A DNA stretch of 64,000 nucleotides from RYN-111 sp963760125 (GCA_963760125.1 CAVXBV010000010.1:186001-250000); one strand, 5' to 3'; shown: positions 1 to 12,166, counted from the stretch's first letter. A program made the numbers and translations. The notes: generated by a model from the sequence alone, not told the origin.

Positions 1-195
1 GTCCCCGAAGGCCTGCGGGTCCGCGGGAGCGGGACGGCCGACCTCGGCGAGGTCGTGGTGGCCCAACCCGTCGGGCGGGTGCTCGAGGAGGGCAGGGATG
101 CCCGCCAGGACTTCGTGCTCGGCCCTGCGGACGGTCCGCAGGTGCAGCTCACCCTCAGGGTGCGGCTCGGACAGGTGGAGGTGCGTCGTGCGTGA
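1..195 (+). CDS. C-terminal end of a PspC/LiaF-like membrane stress protein (partial)
   Basis: The window opens inside this reading frame, which ends at a TGA at 193-195. The 64 visible residues alternate short beta strands (VPEGLRVRGSG, GEVVVAQPVG, VQLTLRVRLGQVEVRR). That resembles the C-terminal beta-repeat domain following the PspC or LiaF-type membrane part of actinobacterial envelope-stress proteins. The N-terminal domain lies outside the window, so the family is inferred from the tail and the neighbour. The stop overlaps the next gene by eight bases, which implies co-transcription. Confidence 0.5.
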   Translation, partial: VPEGLRVRGSGTADLGEVVVAQPVGRVLEEGRDARQDFVLGPADGPQVQLTLRVRLGQVEVRRA

Positions 196-400
196 CCCTT
201 TCTCGCTCGTGATCGGAGCCCTCGCGCTCCTCGTCGGCGGTCTCACCGTGCTGGACAGCACCGCCTCCGTTCAGGTCGACGGCGCCGTGGCGTTTGCGGC
301 CTTCTGGGTAGGGCTGGCCCTGATCGGTCTGGCCGTGAGCGTGCTCAGGCTCCGTCGGGGGCACCCGGCAGGTCGGCAGGACGGTCCAGCTCCTCAGTAG
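188..400 (+). CDS. Small two-helix membrane protein, hypothetical
   Basis: The GTG start at 188 overlaps the end of the preceding gene and gives 70 residues. Two hydrophobic segments are visible, about residues 6-23 (SLVIGALALLVGGLTVL) and 33-55 (AVAFAAFWVGLALIGLAVSVL), followed by a basic Arg-rich tail. This is an integral membrane protein with both ends probably on the same side. Small two-helix proteins often follow PspC-like genes in actinobacteria, but no catalytic motif is seen and I assign no function. Its 3' end overlaps the tail of the convergent GNAT gene by 56 bases. Confidence 0.55.
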   Translation: MRDPFSLVIGALALLVGGLTVLDSTASVQVDGAVAFAAFWVGLALIGLAVSVLRLRRGHPAGRQDGPAPQ

Positions 401-1475
401 TGAGGCTGAACAGCACCATGTCCTGCGCCACCCCGTTCCGGTCGAGCCGGGACCGCCGGGCGACGCCCTCCCGCGCGAAGCCGGCCTTCTCGGCGGCTCG
501 CTGCGAGGGGGCGTTCCGCACGTCGGCCAGCAGCTCGACCCGAGACAGCCCCAGCACCCTGAGCCCCCACGCAGCGGACAGCGCCGCTCCGCGGCCGGCG
601 GCGCCACGACCGCGGGCCCACGGCGCGGTCCAGTAGCCGATCTCGCCGTACCCGAGCCGTCGGTTGTGGAGCTTGAGCCCCATCGCCCCGAGCAGCTCAC
701 CGGTCGTCGTGTCCGTGACCGCGAGCTCGGCGGCAGCTCCCTCCGCCCACGCCGTGGGGATGTACCCGTCGAGATAGCCCACGGCGTCCTCCAGGGAGTA
801 CGGCGAGGGCACCGGAAGCCAGCGGGCGGTCTCGGCGTCGTCGCACGCGCGCGCGACATCGGGGGCGTCGTCGAGGGTCCACCCGCGAAGCGTCACGACC
901 CCGTCGGTGAGGACCGGGGGGCGGGGGAGCGGCCGGGTGTCGACCATCGGGTCGGTGGCCAGCAGTGACCCGACCCAGTCGTCGACGCGGACCCCGCGCT
1001 GCACGAAGGACTGGCGTGTCGAGCCCTCGATCGTGAAGCCGACCTTCTGCGCGACGGCGCGGGAGCCGAAGTTGCCGATGCAGCAGCCCCAACCGATCCG
1101 CTGCACGCCCAGCGCCGCGAAGCCGAAGCGGCAGACCGCAGCGACGGCCGCCACGGTGGCCCCCTGACCCCGGGCCTCGGGCATCGTCCAGTAGGAGATG
1201 GTCGCCTCCCCGCCGCCGATCCTCATCAGTCCGACCGAGGCCAGCAGCGATCCGCTGACCGCGTCCCGCACGGCCCAGTGGGTGGCCGTCCCGTCCGCCC
1301 AGCCTCGTGCGGCAGCGGACACGAAGGCGCGCGCGTGCTCCTCGGTGTACGGCGCGGGCAGGCCGGTGAACCGCGTGACCTCCGGGTCGTTGGCCCCGCG
1401 CACGAGATCGCTCTCGTCGGACGGCGCCCACGGGCGGAGCTGGACACGGCCTGCGGCGATCTCGACGGGTTCCAC
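345..1475 (-). CDS. Tandem GNAT N-acetyltransferase (RimJ/RimL type, two domains)
   Basis: A 376-residue protein with two complete GNAT folds of the Acetyltransf_3 (RimJ/RimL) type. Domain 1 (about 5-185) carries the acetyl-CoA loop as PEARGQGATVAAVAAV. Domain 2 (about 200-365) carries APWARGRGAAGRGAAL, and each ends with the family's AVAQKVGF or AAEKAGF element. Such proteins transfer acetyl groups to protein N-termini or small amines; the substrate cannot be read from sequence. I chose GTG at 1475 because homology begins four codons later and the frame upstream would run into secA. The gene is divergent from secA. Confidence 0.8.
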   Translation of the reverse strand: MEPVEIAAGRVQLRPWAPSDESDLVRGANDPEVTRFTGLPAPYTEEHARAFVSAAARGWADGTATHWAVRDAVSGSLLASVGLMRIGGGEATISYWTMPEARGQGATVAAVAAVCRFGFAALGVQRIGWGCCIGNFGSRAVAQKVGFTIEGSTRQSFVQRGVRVDDWVGSLLATDPMVDTRPLPRPPVLTDGVVTLRGWTLDDAPDVARACDDAETARWLPVPSPYSLEDAVGYLDGYIPTAWAEGAAAELAVTDTTTGELLGAMGLKLHNRRLGYGEIGYWTAPWARGRGAAGRGAALSAAWGLRVLGLSRVELLADVRNAPSQRAAEKAGFAREGVARRSRLDRNGVAQDMVLFSLTTEELDRPADLPGAPDGA

Positions 1476-1525
1476 GCCGGGCAGCCTGCCAGGGCACGTG
1501 CGGGGGTCGCGAGCCGTTTGCCGCC

Positions 1526-1531
1526 TAGGAT
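1526..1531 (+). promoter_or_regulatory. Probable secA -10 element (TAGGAT)
   Basis: TAGGAT lies 35 bases before the secA GTG, giving a transcript start near 1538 and a short leader with GGGAG before the start codon. No convincing -35 is visible. Position and consensus fit only. Confidence 0.35.
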
Positions 1532-1566
1532 CGGACGAGACGGTCAGCTGAGGGAGTAGATGTCGC

Positions 1567-4806
<3,240 letters not shown>

Positions 4807-4847
4807 CCCGGCACGCGGCGGGGCCGGCGCGCCTGCAGCGGCTCCGG

Positions 4848-7800
4848 TCACGCCGTGGCGCGCTGCCGACGTCGGCGGAGCGCCGCGGCGCCCAGCAGTC
4901 CCAGCAGCCCGGCGCCCACGGCCACCGCCATCGGGGTGGTGGAGGAACGGCTCCCGGCAGCCAGGGGGTGCAGGGACGGCACCTGCGTCCCGCGGGGGTG
5001 CACGCGCAGCACGCCGGTCATCCCGGCGACGTCGTACGGCAGACGGGCGTTGCCGTAACGGAACTCGCCCGTGAGCGGGCCCGCCCCGCCGTCCAGGTCG
5101 AGGCGGACCGCCTGCAGCCCGCCGAGCGTCACCGCCGACAGGTGGGTCGTGCCGCGGGTGCCGGGCTCGGACGGCCAGGTGTGCCCGTCGACCGAGAAGA
5201 CCTGCGTCTGCTCGCTGGCCGGGGCGAGGACGTTCAGGGTGACGGGGTCGCCGACGAACGCGTCGAGCACCGGTCCGGCGGCGGCCGAGGGCGGGGTGCC
5301 GTAGCTGATCGCCGCCAGCCCGTCGACGGTCCGTGTGTAGGGCATCCGATGGGTGCCGATGGCCTGGTCGCCGTCGTGCAGGAACACGGTGAACTCCCGG
5401 CGCGCAGGCTGCCCCGGCGCCCGTACCACCGCGGTCACGCCGTCCGGTGAGGCCGTCCAGCGGCTCCCGCGCGGATGGATGACGATGGCGCCGTACAACC
5501 CTTGGCGCAGGGTGGCGACGGGGTCGACGGCGTCACGGAGCAGCGCGACCGTCGCCCCGACGGAGGGGTCCGCGTAGAGGAGGACGTCGGACTGTCCGCC
5601 GGCTGGTGCGGTGGCGGAGCCGACAGCGGCCGAGGCCAACGGGTCGGCGGTGAGCCCCACGGGCCGTGGTGCGGTGTTGCGCAGCCGCAGGTGCAGGCAG
5701 TCTCCGACCGTCGCGTGCAGCACCAGCGGACGCGTCGGGGGCCCCCCGTCGGTCGCGACGAGGGCGAGCCCGCGCGCGCCGCCCAGCATCGGCAGGGGCG
5801 CCTCGACGGCGCTGAGGGACACCTCGACCCGTGGGGCGCCGGCAGGGCAGACCGGCAGCGGTGGTTCGGCCGTTCGGCCGGCCAGGGGGAGCACCGCGTC
5901 GTCCCCGGGCGGCGCCACCCGCAGCAGCCCCCAGCTGCCGCTCTGCAGCTTGCCGAGCCGGCCGTTCGCGAGCAGGAAGTCACCCGTCTGGCGGCGGGGT
6001 CCTCCCGCGGTCGTGGACAGGTCGAAGCGCTCGCTGATGCCGAGCGCCACGGTGCTGACCGGCGGAGACCTGGTGCTCCACGGCTCGACGCGGAAGGTGT
6101 GCCCGTCCAGGTGGAGCGTGTGCACCTCGTTGCTGGCCCCGACGAGCGACCGGAGCACGACAGGGTCCCCGACGTGGGCCGTCAGCAGGGCGGTCTCCGG
6201 CGTGCTGCCGGTGAACGGGTGCGAGGGGTCGGGCCGGTCAGGCAGGGCTTCGACGCGCAGGTTCAGGTCCCCGCCGGTGTCCCGACCGAGCGAGGTCAGG
6301 GGGTGGTCGTCGGCCAGGTAGGTCACGAGCTCGCGAAAGCTGCCCCGCACGTCCACCGAGGTGGGCTGGTCGGTCGTGATGTCGGCCACCGCGCCGCTGT
6401 CGACCGGCTTCCCGGTGCGCGGGTCGGTGTAGGTCGAGCCGGGTGGCTCGACCACGAGGCTGCCGTACAGGCCCCGCGGCTGACCGAGGATCGCGTTCAC
6501 GTGATCGTGGAAGAACGCCGTGCCGAACTGCACGTCCGGGTACCACCGGTACCGCACGAACTCCGGGCTGGCCGCCTCTCCTGCGGCGTGGCCGCGGACG
6601 AGCGGGGACGTCAGGGTGACCAGGCCGCCGCTGCTGCCCGCGACCTCGACGATCTCCGGACCGTCTGCTCGCTCCATGCCGACCCCGAGCAGGGCGCCGC
6701 GGGCGTACCGGCCCGGCAGGCGAAGGGACCTCGCCCCCGCCGGAGCGGCGGAGCCCAGGCGGGATCCGGCGGCGTACGGCCGGATGGTCTGCTCGTAGTT
6801 GAAGCCACCGACCACACCGTCGCTGCCCTGCACGTCGAACTGCACGAAGTGGACGTGCAGGCTGACCTTGCTGAAGCCGTGCGGGTCGCGGGCGTCGGTC
6901 AGGGCGTTGGTCAAGGTGACGTCGAGGCAGTCCTGTCCGGCGTTCGCACGCAGGGTCAGTGGTCGGCGCAGGTCGGGATCGGCCCGGATGGCCGCCTCGT
7001 GCTGCTGCAGCACGAACAGCTTGCCCTCCGGGTCCCACAGGTTGCGGCGGACGTTCAGCGGCAGGGGGACCTCGATCGCGCGGATCCCCAGCGGGCGCCG
7101 TCGCGTCCCCGACGGGCACAGGCTGGCCGGGCCGCTGGCACCCGGCGCCGGGAGGGCGGTGCCGGCCGCGGGGTCGAGGTACGGCGCAGGGCTGTGGGCC
7201 GGGGCGAACGGGGGTCGACGGCCCAGGTGCGGCCGCAGCATCGGGTACGCCGGCTTGCTGGTCACCGGGTCGAACAGGACCGGTCGTCGGATCGCCGGCC
7301 CACCCCGATGACCCGGCCAGGTCGTCGGGTCCTCGGGCTCACCGAGAACCGTCGTGCCGGAGCGCACCCAGTCCCAGACGCTGGCGTCGTACCCGCTGGG
7401 GCGTCCCGGGGGTGGGAGCACCTTGCGCAGGAGGGCGTCGAGCGCCTTCGGGGTGAGGCCGAGACCGGAGGAGTCCACGGCCGCGCGGACCGGTCGATCG
7501 GGAAGGGCCGCGAGCGGTGGGAGTTCGTCGGTCGAGCGCGGTCCGTCCTGCAAGGTGTTGTAGACCCGCCACAGACCCCACATCCCCGCGAAGTAGTGGT
7601 GGGCGATGTGGCAGTGGAACAGGAAGTCCCCGACGCTCTGCTGGCACCCACCGGCGCCGCACTCGTCCTCGACGTCGTAGGTCTCCGACGGTCCGAGGGT
7701 CTGGGAGTCGACGCGCTCGGACGGCCCCGGCAGCAGGGGCGGGTGCTTGTCCAGGCCACTCGTGGCGCCCGTCGGGCCCTCTCCCGGCTGCCGGCGCCAC

Positions 7801-9299
7801 CGGGTGGAGCCGCCGTGCACGTGGTGGACGTGCGCCGTCTCACTGCCCGCGTGGACGACGCGCTGGGTGACCGGGTCGCCCAGGTAGGTGCGCATGATCG
7901 GGGTAGCCGGGTCGCCGAACGCGTAGGAGCTGTACGACAGCGAGTCGTCCACTCGCCCGGTGCGCTGCTGCAGCAACGCGAGCCGGCGGTAGAACGGCTC
8001 GCTGCGGTAGTTGAGGGCTCGCGCGCCGGGCCGGTAGGCGCCGCTGAGGCTCTCCGCCTGCGGGAGGGGGGCTCCGTCGCGGTCCAGCGGCTGGAAGGTC
8101 TCGTCGCCGACCTCGGCGTAGAACAGGGCGAACTCGCGGAACGGCGCGCGCCCCGGCGCGGTGATGACGGCCGCCCAGCCGGTCACGAGCGGAGCGAGCG
8201 TCGCGGGGTCGAGCCAGTCGGCCCCCGCAGGCTCGACGATGACCGCGCCGTACAAGCCGTGACTGGTCTGCTGCCGGCCGAGGGCCCGGTCACCGGGGGC
8301 GCTGTGGAAGTAGTGCGTGCCCTCGGGCTGCGCGTCGGGCACGGCCCAGAAATACTCATGCGTCGCGCCGGGGGACACGTCCGCGTCCGGGCGGCCCGGC
8401 ACCGCGGCCTCCCCGGAGGGCGAGGAGCGCAGCGCCGCGCCCCGCAGCGTGAGCGACACCGGCTCATCGGGCAGGTCGTTGCGCAACGTCAGCAGCAGGC
8501 ACTCCCCGGGACGGACCCGCAGGGTGAGCGGCTGGATCGCGTCGTCCTGCAGCCCGAGCGACACCGGGACGGCCGAGGGCGTACGACGCGCGCTGATCGT
8601 CGCGCGCTCCTGGGCGCGCAACCGGTCGAGGTCCTGGGCGAGGACGTACGCCCGTCCGTCGGGATCGTGGTCGCCGTAACGGTTCAGGGGCAGGTCCACC
8701 CCTACGGCCACCAGGTCGTAGGTGCGCCGCGGCGCCCGTGCGGGGCAGCGGGACGGCCCGGTCGCGGGAGCGGCGAGGTCGGCGGCCGCGGCCAGCACGA
8801 GCCCCTGGGCCCCGAGGTGACTGCCGTGCTCTGTGGTCGGGGCCGTCTCGTGCCGGTGGTCGGAAGGGGGGGCGGCCGTGGCTGCGGGCGCCGCCGCCAT
8901 GGTGAGGCCGAGCAGGGCGGCGGCGACCAGCGCTCCGGAACGGGTGCGCCGGGTGCGCCTGGCCCTGAGGCCGAGGGCGACCACCGCCGCTTCGCACGCC
9001 AGGCAGACGTTGGCGAGCGGGTCGGACCAGTCACCGATGTCGTGGGCGTGGGCCGGCAGGCCCACCGTCCGGCTGAGCAGGTAGGCCCCGATCGCCAGGA
9101 CGCAGAGCCCGCCAGCGGGCGCCAGCCCCTGCCCGGTGGTGAGCAGGAGCCCGGCGAGAAGGGTTCCCGCAACCGCGAAGGCCACGAAGAGCAGGCCCAG
9201 AACCGGGGCGTGCGTGCGGTGGTCTGGGGCGAGCCAGCCGTGCGCCAGTGCGGTCGTCAGCAGGAGCAGCCCAGCGAAGCGACGCGAACCCGAGGTCAC
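4848..9299 (-). CDS. Giant membrane-anchored multicopper oxidase with permuted copper motifs
   Basis: A 1483-residue copper oxidase, probably extracytoplasmic. Residues 1-143 contain about four membrane helices, then a His-rich stretch (147-161). Three cupredoxin-pair segments follow. Segment 1 (about 190-590) has HYFHS (329-333), HVHHVHGG (490-497) and HCHIAHH (562-568) with a downstream AGMW, the usual C-terminal copper motifs. Segment 2 (about 735-1130) has HVHF (815-818), HDH (931-933) and HTLHLDGH (1060-1067), the usual N-terminal motifs, but no HCH. Segment 3 (about 1150-1435) has lost nearly all histidines. A C-terminal helix (about 1456-1474) and RRRR tail anchor it. GTG start with AGGGGG upstream. 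Probably co-transcribed with the cupredoxin lipoprotein 46 bases before it. MnxG-type oxidases are the comparison to make; the substrate is unknown. Confidence 0.85.
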   Translation of the reverse strand: MTSGSRRFAGLLLLTTALAHGWLAPDHRTHAPVLGLLFVAFAVAGTLLAGLLLTTGQGLAPAGGLCVLAIGAYLLSRTVGLPAHAHDIGDWSDPLANVCLACEAAVVALGLRARRTRRTRSGALVAAALLGLTMAAAPAATAAPPSDHRHETAPTTEHGSHLGAQGLVLAAAADLAAPATGPSRCPARAPRRTYDLVAVGVDLPLNRYGDHDPDGRAYVLAQDLDRLRAQERATISARRTPSAVPVSLGLQDDAIQPLTLRVRPGECLLLTLRNDLPDEPVSLTLRGAALRSSPSGEAAVPGRPDADVSPGATHEYFWAVPDAQPEGTHYFHSAPGDRALGRQQTSHGLYGAVIVEPAGADWLDPATLAPLVTGWAAVITAPGRAPFREFALFYAEVGDETFQPLDRDGAPLPQAESLSGAYRPGARALNYRSEPFYRRLALLQQRTGRVDDSLSYSSYAFGDPATPIMRTYLGDPVTQRVVHAGSETAHVHHVHGGSTRWRRQPGEGPTGATSGLDKHPPLLPGPSERVDSQTLGPSETYDVEDECGAGGCQQSVGDFLFHCHIAHHYFAGMWGLWRVYNTLQDGPRSTDELPPLAALPDRPVRAAVDSSGLGLTPKALDALLRKVLPPPGRPSGYDASVWDWVRSGTTVLGEPEDPTTWPGHRGGPAIRRPVLFDPVTSKPAYPMLRPHLGRRPPFAPAHSPAPYLDPAAGTALPAPGASGPASLCPSGTRRRPLGIRAIEVPLPLNVRRNLWDPEGKLFVLQQHEAAIRADPDLRRPLTLRANAGQDCLDVTLTNALTDARDPHGFSKVSLHVHFVQFDVQGSDGVVGGFNYEQTIRPYAAGSRLGSAAPAGARSLRLPGRYARGALLGVGMERADGPEIVEVAGSSGGLVTLTSPLVRGHAAGEAASPEFVRYRWYPDVQFGTAFFHDHVNAILGQPRGLYGSLVVEPPGSTYTDPRTGKPVDSGAVADITTDQPTSVDVRGSFRELVTYLADDHPLTSLGRDTGGDLNLRVEALPDRPDPSHPFTGSTPETALLTAHVGDPVVLRSLVGASNEVHTLHLDGHTFRVEPWSTRSPPVSTVALGISERFDLSTTAGGPRRQTGDFLLANGRLGKLQSGSWGLLRVAPPGDDAVLPLAGRTAEPPLPVCPAGAPRVEVSLSAVEAPLPMLGGARGLALVATDGGPPTRPLVLHATVGDCLHLRLRNTAPRPVGLTADPLASAAVGSATAPAGGQSDVLLYADPSVGATVALLRDAVDPVATLRQGLYGAIVIHPRGSRWTASPDGVTAVVRAPGQPARREFTVFLHDGDQAIGTHRMPYTRTVDGLAAISYGTPPSAAAGPVLDAFVGDPVTLNVLAPASEQTQVFSVDGHTWPSEPGTRGTTHLSAVTLGGLQAVRLDLDGGAGPLTGEFRYGNARLPYDVAGMTGVLRVHPRGTQVPSLHPLAAGSRSSTTPMAVAVGAGLLGLLGAAALRRRRQRATA

Positions 9300-9345
9300 G
9301 ATGCCCCCTGGTCAAGGGCCGAGTGGTTGCTCGGCGGGCGGGGGC

Positions 9346-10536
9346 TCAACCGACCTTGACGGTGCCCTTCATGTCCTCGTGCACGGTGCACAGGAAGGCG
9401 TAGGACCCGGCCTTGCTGAAGGTGAGGGTGAAGACCGTCGCGTTGGGCGGCGGCCCCCCGAAGATGACGCCGGAGCTGCGGAAGCCGGTGCCGTCCCACG
9501 ATCCGCCGTTGATCAGCGTCGCCGGCTTCTCGGCGGCAGGATCCGCTCCCGGCCCACCAGCAGGCAGGAACGCCTTGGAGGACAGGTGCACCGTCTTGTC
9601 CGCACCCGGCTGGCGCAAGGACTGCGCGTCCGCGGGGGCGTTGAACGCGATGCTGTGCGGACCCGATACGCCCCAGCGGACCGTCCCGCCGACAGGAATG
9701 GAGATCTCACCCGGGCCGAAGGACGTGACCAGAGCACCTTCGTTGGTCGCGGAGAGGCCGCCGGCGATGGCCTTGTCCGGTGTCGCGGTGGACAACGCGT
9801 CGAAGGCGGGCTTGAGGTCGGCCAGCGCCGCGTCGCGCGCCGCCAGCCCCTCGGCCTTCACCGCTGCCGGGTCCTTGATCGTCGTCGAGGCGGGAACCAC
9901 CTGCACCTCTGCGGTCATCCCGATGCTGTGCAGCTGGCACATGATGCGGTAGGTCCCGGGCGCGATCGCGGACGAGAAGGTCACGCGGTAGTCCTCATCG
10001 ACCCCGAGCCACCCGCTGCTGGCGAGCTGCTCGGTCCCGGCGAACTCGGACTCCTCCTGCACCGCACACGCGTCCGCCGTCGGGAGCGTGGCATCGGCGG
10101 CCACCACACAGGGCTGCGCCCCTGCCTGGATGGCATCACCGGGGCCGTCAGGGAGCAGCTGCGGGATCTTCTTGAACTCCGCCGGGGGCTCGCCGTCAAG
10201 GGCCTTCGGGTCGGCCTTGAGCAGGGCGTCGGCCTTGTCCAGGGCCGCGGTGACGACGGTGCCCATCGCCACCGTGTGCGGCTCACCGGAGTACGCCGAG
10301 TGGAACACCACCGTGTCTCCGGGGTGCACCTGGAGCACCTTCGGGAAGAAGGTCGTGAAGGCCGCCTTGTTGTCCGCGGTGTGACCGTCCACCAGGACCT
10401 CGAAGCTGACCGGACCGGTCGGTGGACTGCTGGCCGGACCAGCAGCGGCCCCCCCGCCGCTGCTGCTCCCGCAGGCTGTTGCGGCAAAAGCAAGTGCGGC
10501 CACCGCTGCCGCCATCGGAACCCTGACCTGCGCCAT
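9346..10536 (-). CDS. Double-cupredoxin (blue copper) lipoprotein
   Basis: A 396-residue secreted lipoprotein. The signal peptide ends in the lipobox ATAC with Cys22 as lipid anchor. Two plastocyanin-like domains each carry a full type-1 copper ligand set. The first has His in EPHTVAMG and Cys/His/Met in CQLHSIGM; the second has His in GPHSIAFN and Cys/His/Met in CTVHEDM. It probably shuttles electrons to or from the multicopper oxidase encoded 46 bases downstream. The ATG at 10536 sits behind a GGGGGGAG ribosome site, which decides the start over in-frame codons further up. The electron-transfer partnership is inferred from adjacency and domain type. Confidence 0.85.
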   Translation of the reverse strand: MAQVRVPMAAAVAALAFAATACGSSSGGGAAAGPASSPPTGPVSFEVLVDGHTADNKAAFTTFFPKVLQVHPGDTVVFHSAYSGEPHTVAMGTVVTAALDKADALLKADPKALDGEPPAEFKKIPQLLPDGPGDAIQAGAQPCVVAADATLPTADACAVQEESEFAGTEQLASSGWLGVDEDYRVTFSSAIAPGTYRIMCQLHSIGMTAEVQVVPASTTIKDPAAVKAEGLAARDAALADLKPAFDALSTATPDKAIAGGLSATNEGALVTSFGPGEISIPVGGTVRWGVSGPHSIAFNAPADAQSLRQPGADKTVHLSSKAFLPAGGPGADPAAEKPATLINGGSWDGTGFRSSGVIFGGPPPNATVFTLTFSKAGSYAFLCTVHEDMKGTVKVG

Positions 10537-10578
10537 GTGTGCTCCCCCCGGAACCCGGCCGCTGTCCGGCGGCAGCGC

Positions 10579-10606
10579 TTTATACACCTCGTGCAACCGT
10601 GCGCAA
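10579..10606 (-). promoter_or_regulatory. Promoter of the cupredoxin-oxidase operon
   Basis: On the minus strand TTGCGC (10606-10601) and TATAAA (10584-10579) are 16 bases apart, a near-consensus housekeeping promoter standing out in GC-rich DNA. It lies 43 bases before the lipoprotein ATG. A directly repeated GTTGCGCACG/GTTGCACGAG overlaps the -35 and spacer and could be a regulator site. Confidence 0.5.
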
Positions 10607-10655
10607 CAGGTCACATGACGCGCTCGACGGAGCGCCGGTGGCCGCGCTCGGTGCC

Positions 10656-11216
10656 TCAGAGCCCTGCCAGGTCGGTGACGAGCCACCGACCTTCGAACCC
10701 CTCGAGACGCAGCGCCAGAGCGGCCAGCCGGCCACCGCGCTCCACGGTCGCGCAGACCTCGACGACGCCCTCAGGTCGGGTCTGCAGGTGCACCGACCGG
10801 ATCGCGCGGGCGGCCGGGCGGAGCTCGGGCCTCCCGCCCCGTTCGCGAGCGAAGCTGATCGCGGGAGCGAGGACGGCGTACAGCTCAGGGGTGGTCTGTG
10901 GTTGCAGCTGCTTGACGCTGCGCACTCCGGCCAAGGACTCGAGCAGACCGCGCAGCACCGCGACGGCGGCCGCACGGGCAGGCGGCAGGGAGACCGTGGC
11001 GGTGCGACCCTCGGGCAGGGCTGCGAGGTCGTCCAGCGGGGTGGGCGCCGGCGGCAGTGGTGGCGTGGTCACCAGGCGCAGCAGCGGTCGCGGACCGGGT
11101 TCGTCGTCGAAGGGCGGCACCCGGACGGGGGCCGGCCGCACCTGGAGGCCGTGCGCCGGTGGTCGGGCGAGGAACGGGGCGGCGGACGGCGCCTCCAGCG
11201 TGGTCATGGCGGTCAT
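10656..11216 (-). CDS. Rv3235 family protein (DUF6459-like)
   Basis: A 186-residue protein with a Pro-rich N-terminal half (residues 1-70) and a conserved C-terminal domain of about 110 residues. The elements LRGLLESLAGVRSVKQLQ, LYAVLAPAIS, RSVHLQTRPEGVVEVCATV and EGRWLVTDLAGL are typical of the actinobacterial Rv3235 family, often found close to secA and of unknown function. No signal peptide or membrane segment. ATG 11216 was chosen for its GGAGG at six bases. It follows the LysM gene by 29 bases and is probably in its operon. Confidence 0.7.
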   Translation of the reverse strand: MTAMTTLEAPSAAPFLARPPAHGLQVRPAPVRVPPFDDEPGPRPLLRLVTTPPLPPAPTPLDDLAALPEGRTATVSLPPARAAAVAVLRGLLESLAGVRSVKQLQPQTTPELYAVLAPAISFARERGGRPELRPAARAIRSVHLQTRPEGVVEVCATVERGGRLAALALRLEGFEGRWLVTDLAGL

Positions 11217-11245
11217 GCGTTCCTCCAGCAGCAGGGGTACGGCGG

Positions 11246-12040
11246 TCACGGGACGGTCGGGGGGAGCAGGGGCGTGCCGGGCAGCAGCAGGTCGGGGTCG
11301 GCGCCGATGACGGCGCGGTTCGTCTGCCACCAGCTGGGCCAGGACGCGGCGACGCGGGCGACCGAGGGAGCCCGCGTGCCGGTGGACAGGGCGCGAGAGG
11401 CGATGGCCCACAGGGAGTCGCCCGGCACCACGACGTAGACCGGCCCGGCGGCCGGGGTGAGAGGCGCCGCAAGGGCGGGGATGGAGGGCGCTGGGGTCCT
11501 CGCTGGCCCGGTCGAGGGGGCCGTCGCGGGGGTCGGCGAGGGTGCCGTGGGGAACGCCGTGGCGGACTGCGCGGCGATCGGCCAGTCCAGGTCGGCAGGG
11601 GTGACGGGCGCGCGAGGTGCGTCAAGAGCGGCAGCGGTGCGCGCGGTCAGCGGGCCAGGGCTGGGACGGTCGTTCGCCAGGGCAGGGGAGGTGGCGCTGA
11701 GCGCGGCCCCGGTCAGGAGCAGCCCGGTCGCGCCTCGTACGAGCAGGCGCACGGTTGCCGGGGCGACGTGGGGAAGCGCTCTCGCACTGCCGCGACCCAC
11801 GACCCCGGGCAGGCGCGCACCGAGGTCGAGCACGAGGACCAGCGCCAGCCAGCCGGTGCCGAGCCACGCCAGCAGGCCGACCGCGGCCAGCACCGGCGCG
11901 AACGGATCGGTCGCGCCGCTCGTGGTCGTGCGGTGCAGCACCCCGGCCGCGGCCACGGGGCCCCCGGTGAGCAGCCCCAGCGACGGGACGAGGAGGAGCG
12001 TCGCGGCGCCCGGCGGCAGAGGGCGGGTGAGGGTGGACAT
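11246..12040 (-). CDS. Membrane protein with C-terminal LysM domain
   Basis: A 264-residue protein with about three membrane segments in its first half (near residues 12-33, 49-73 and 96-118), then a Pro/Ala/Thr-rich linker. It ends in a LysM peptidoglycan-binding domain (about 200-258: VYVVVPGDSLWAIAS, then WWQTNRAVIGADPDLLLPG). It is likely an envelope protein presenting LysM to the cell wall, role unknown. ATG with AAGGAGG eight bases upstream. Its upstream region holds two GTTTGCTT repeats shared with the divergent gene. Confidence 0.75.
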   Translation of the reverse strand: MSTLTRPLPPGAATLLLVPSLGLLTGGPVAAAGVLHRTTTSGATDPFAPVLAAVGLLAWLGTGWLALVLVLDLGARLPGVVGRGSARALPHVAPATVRLLVRGATGLLLTGAALSATSPALANDRPSPGPLTARTAAALDAPRAPVTPADLDWPIAAQSATAFPTAPSPTPATAPSTGPARTPAPSIPALAAPLTPAAGPVYVVVPGDSLWAIASRALSTGTRAPSVARVAASWPSWWQTNRAVIGADPDLLLPGTPLLPPTVP

Positions 12041-12079
12041 CCTGCGCTCCTCCTTGGTGAACAGTCATCGTTAGAGGCA

Positions 12080-12097
12080 GTTTGCTTGCGTTTGCTT
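12080..12097. repeat. Two GTTTGCTT direct repeats at 10-bp period
   Basis: GTTTGCTT occurs at 12080-12087 and 12090-12097, one helical turn apart, in an AT-rich patch between two divergent genes. On the minus strand they read AAGCAAAC and lie about 40-60 bases before the LysM gene start, just downstream of a TATACA that could be its -10. Same-face tandem half sites suggest a regulator binding site. Confidence 0.4.
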
Positions 12098-12166
12098 TTG
12101 TATAGCCTCGCTCGCGCTCGGTCAAGAGGGGTTGCGCAGCTGTGGACGGGCAGGGAGGGTGCGGGG

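Noticed and set aside
5475..9359. 1294-residue plus-strand frame opposite the multicopper oxidase
   Set aside because: No family motifs, Gly/Arg/Gln/Val-biased translation, and the opposite strand carries copper motifs, a signal and an anchor.
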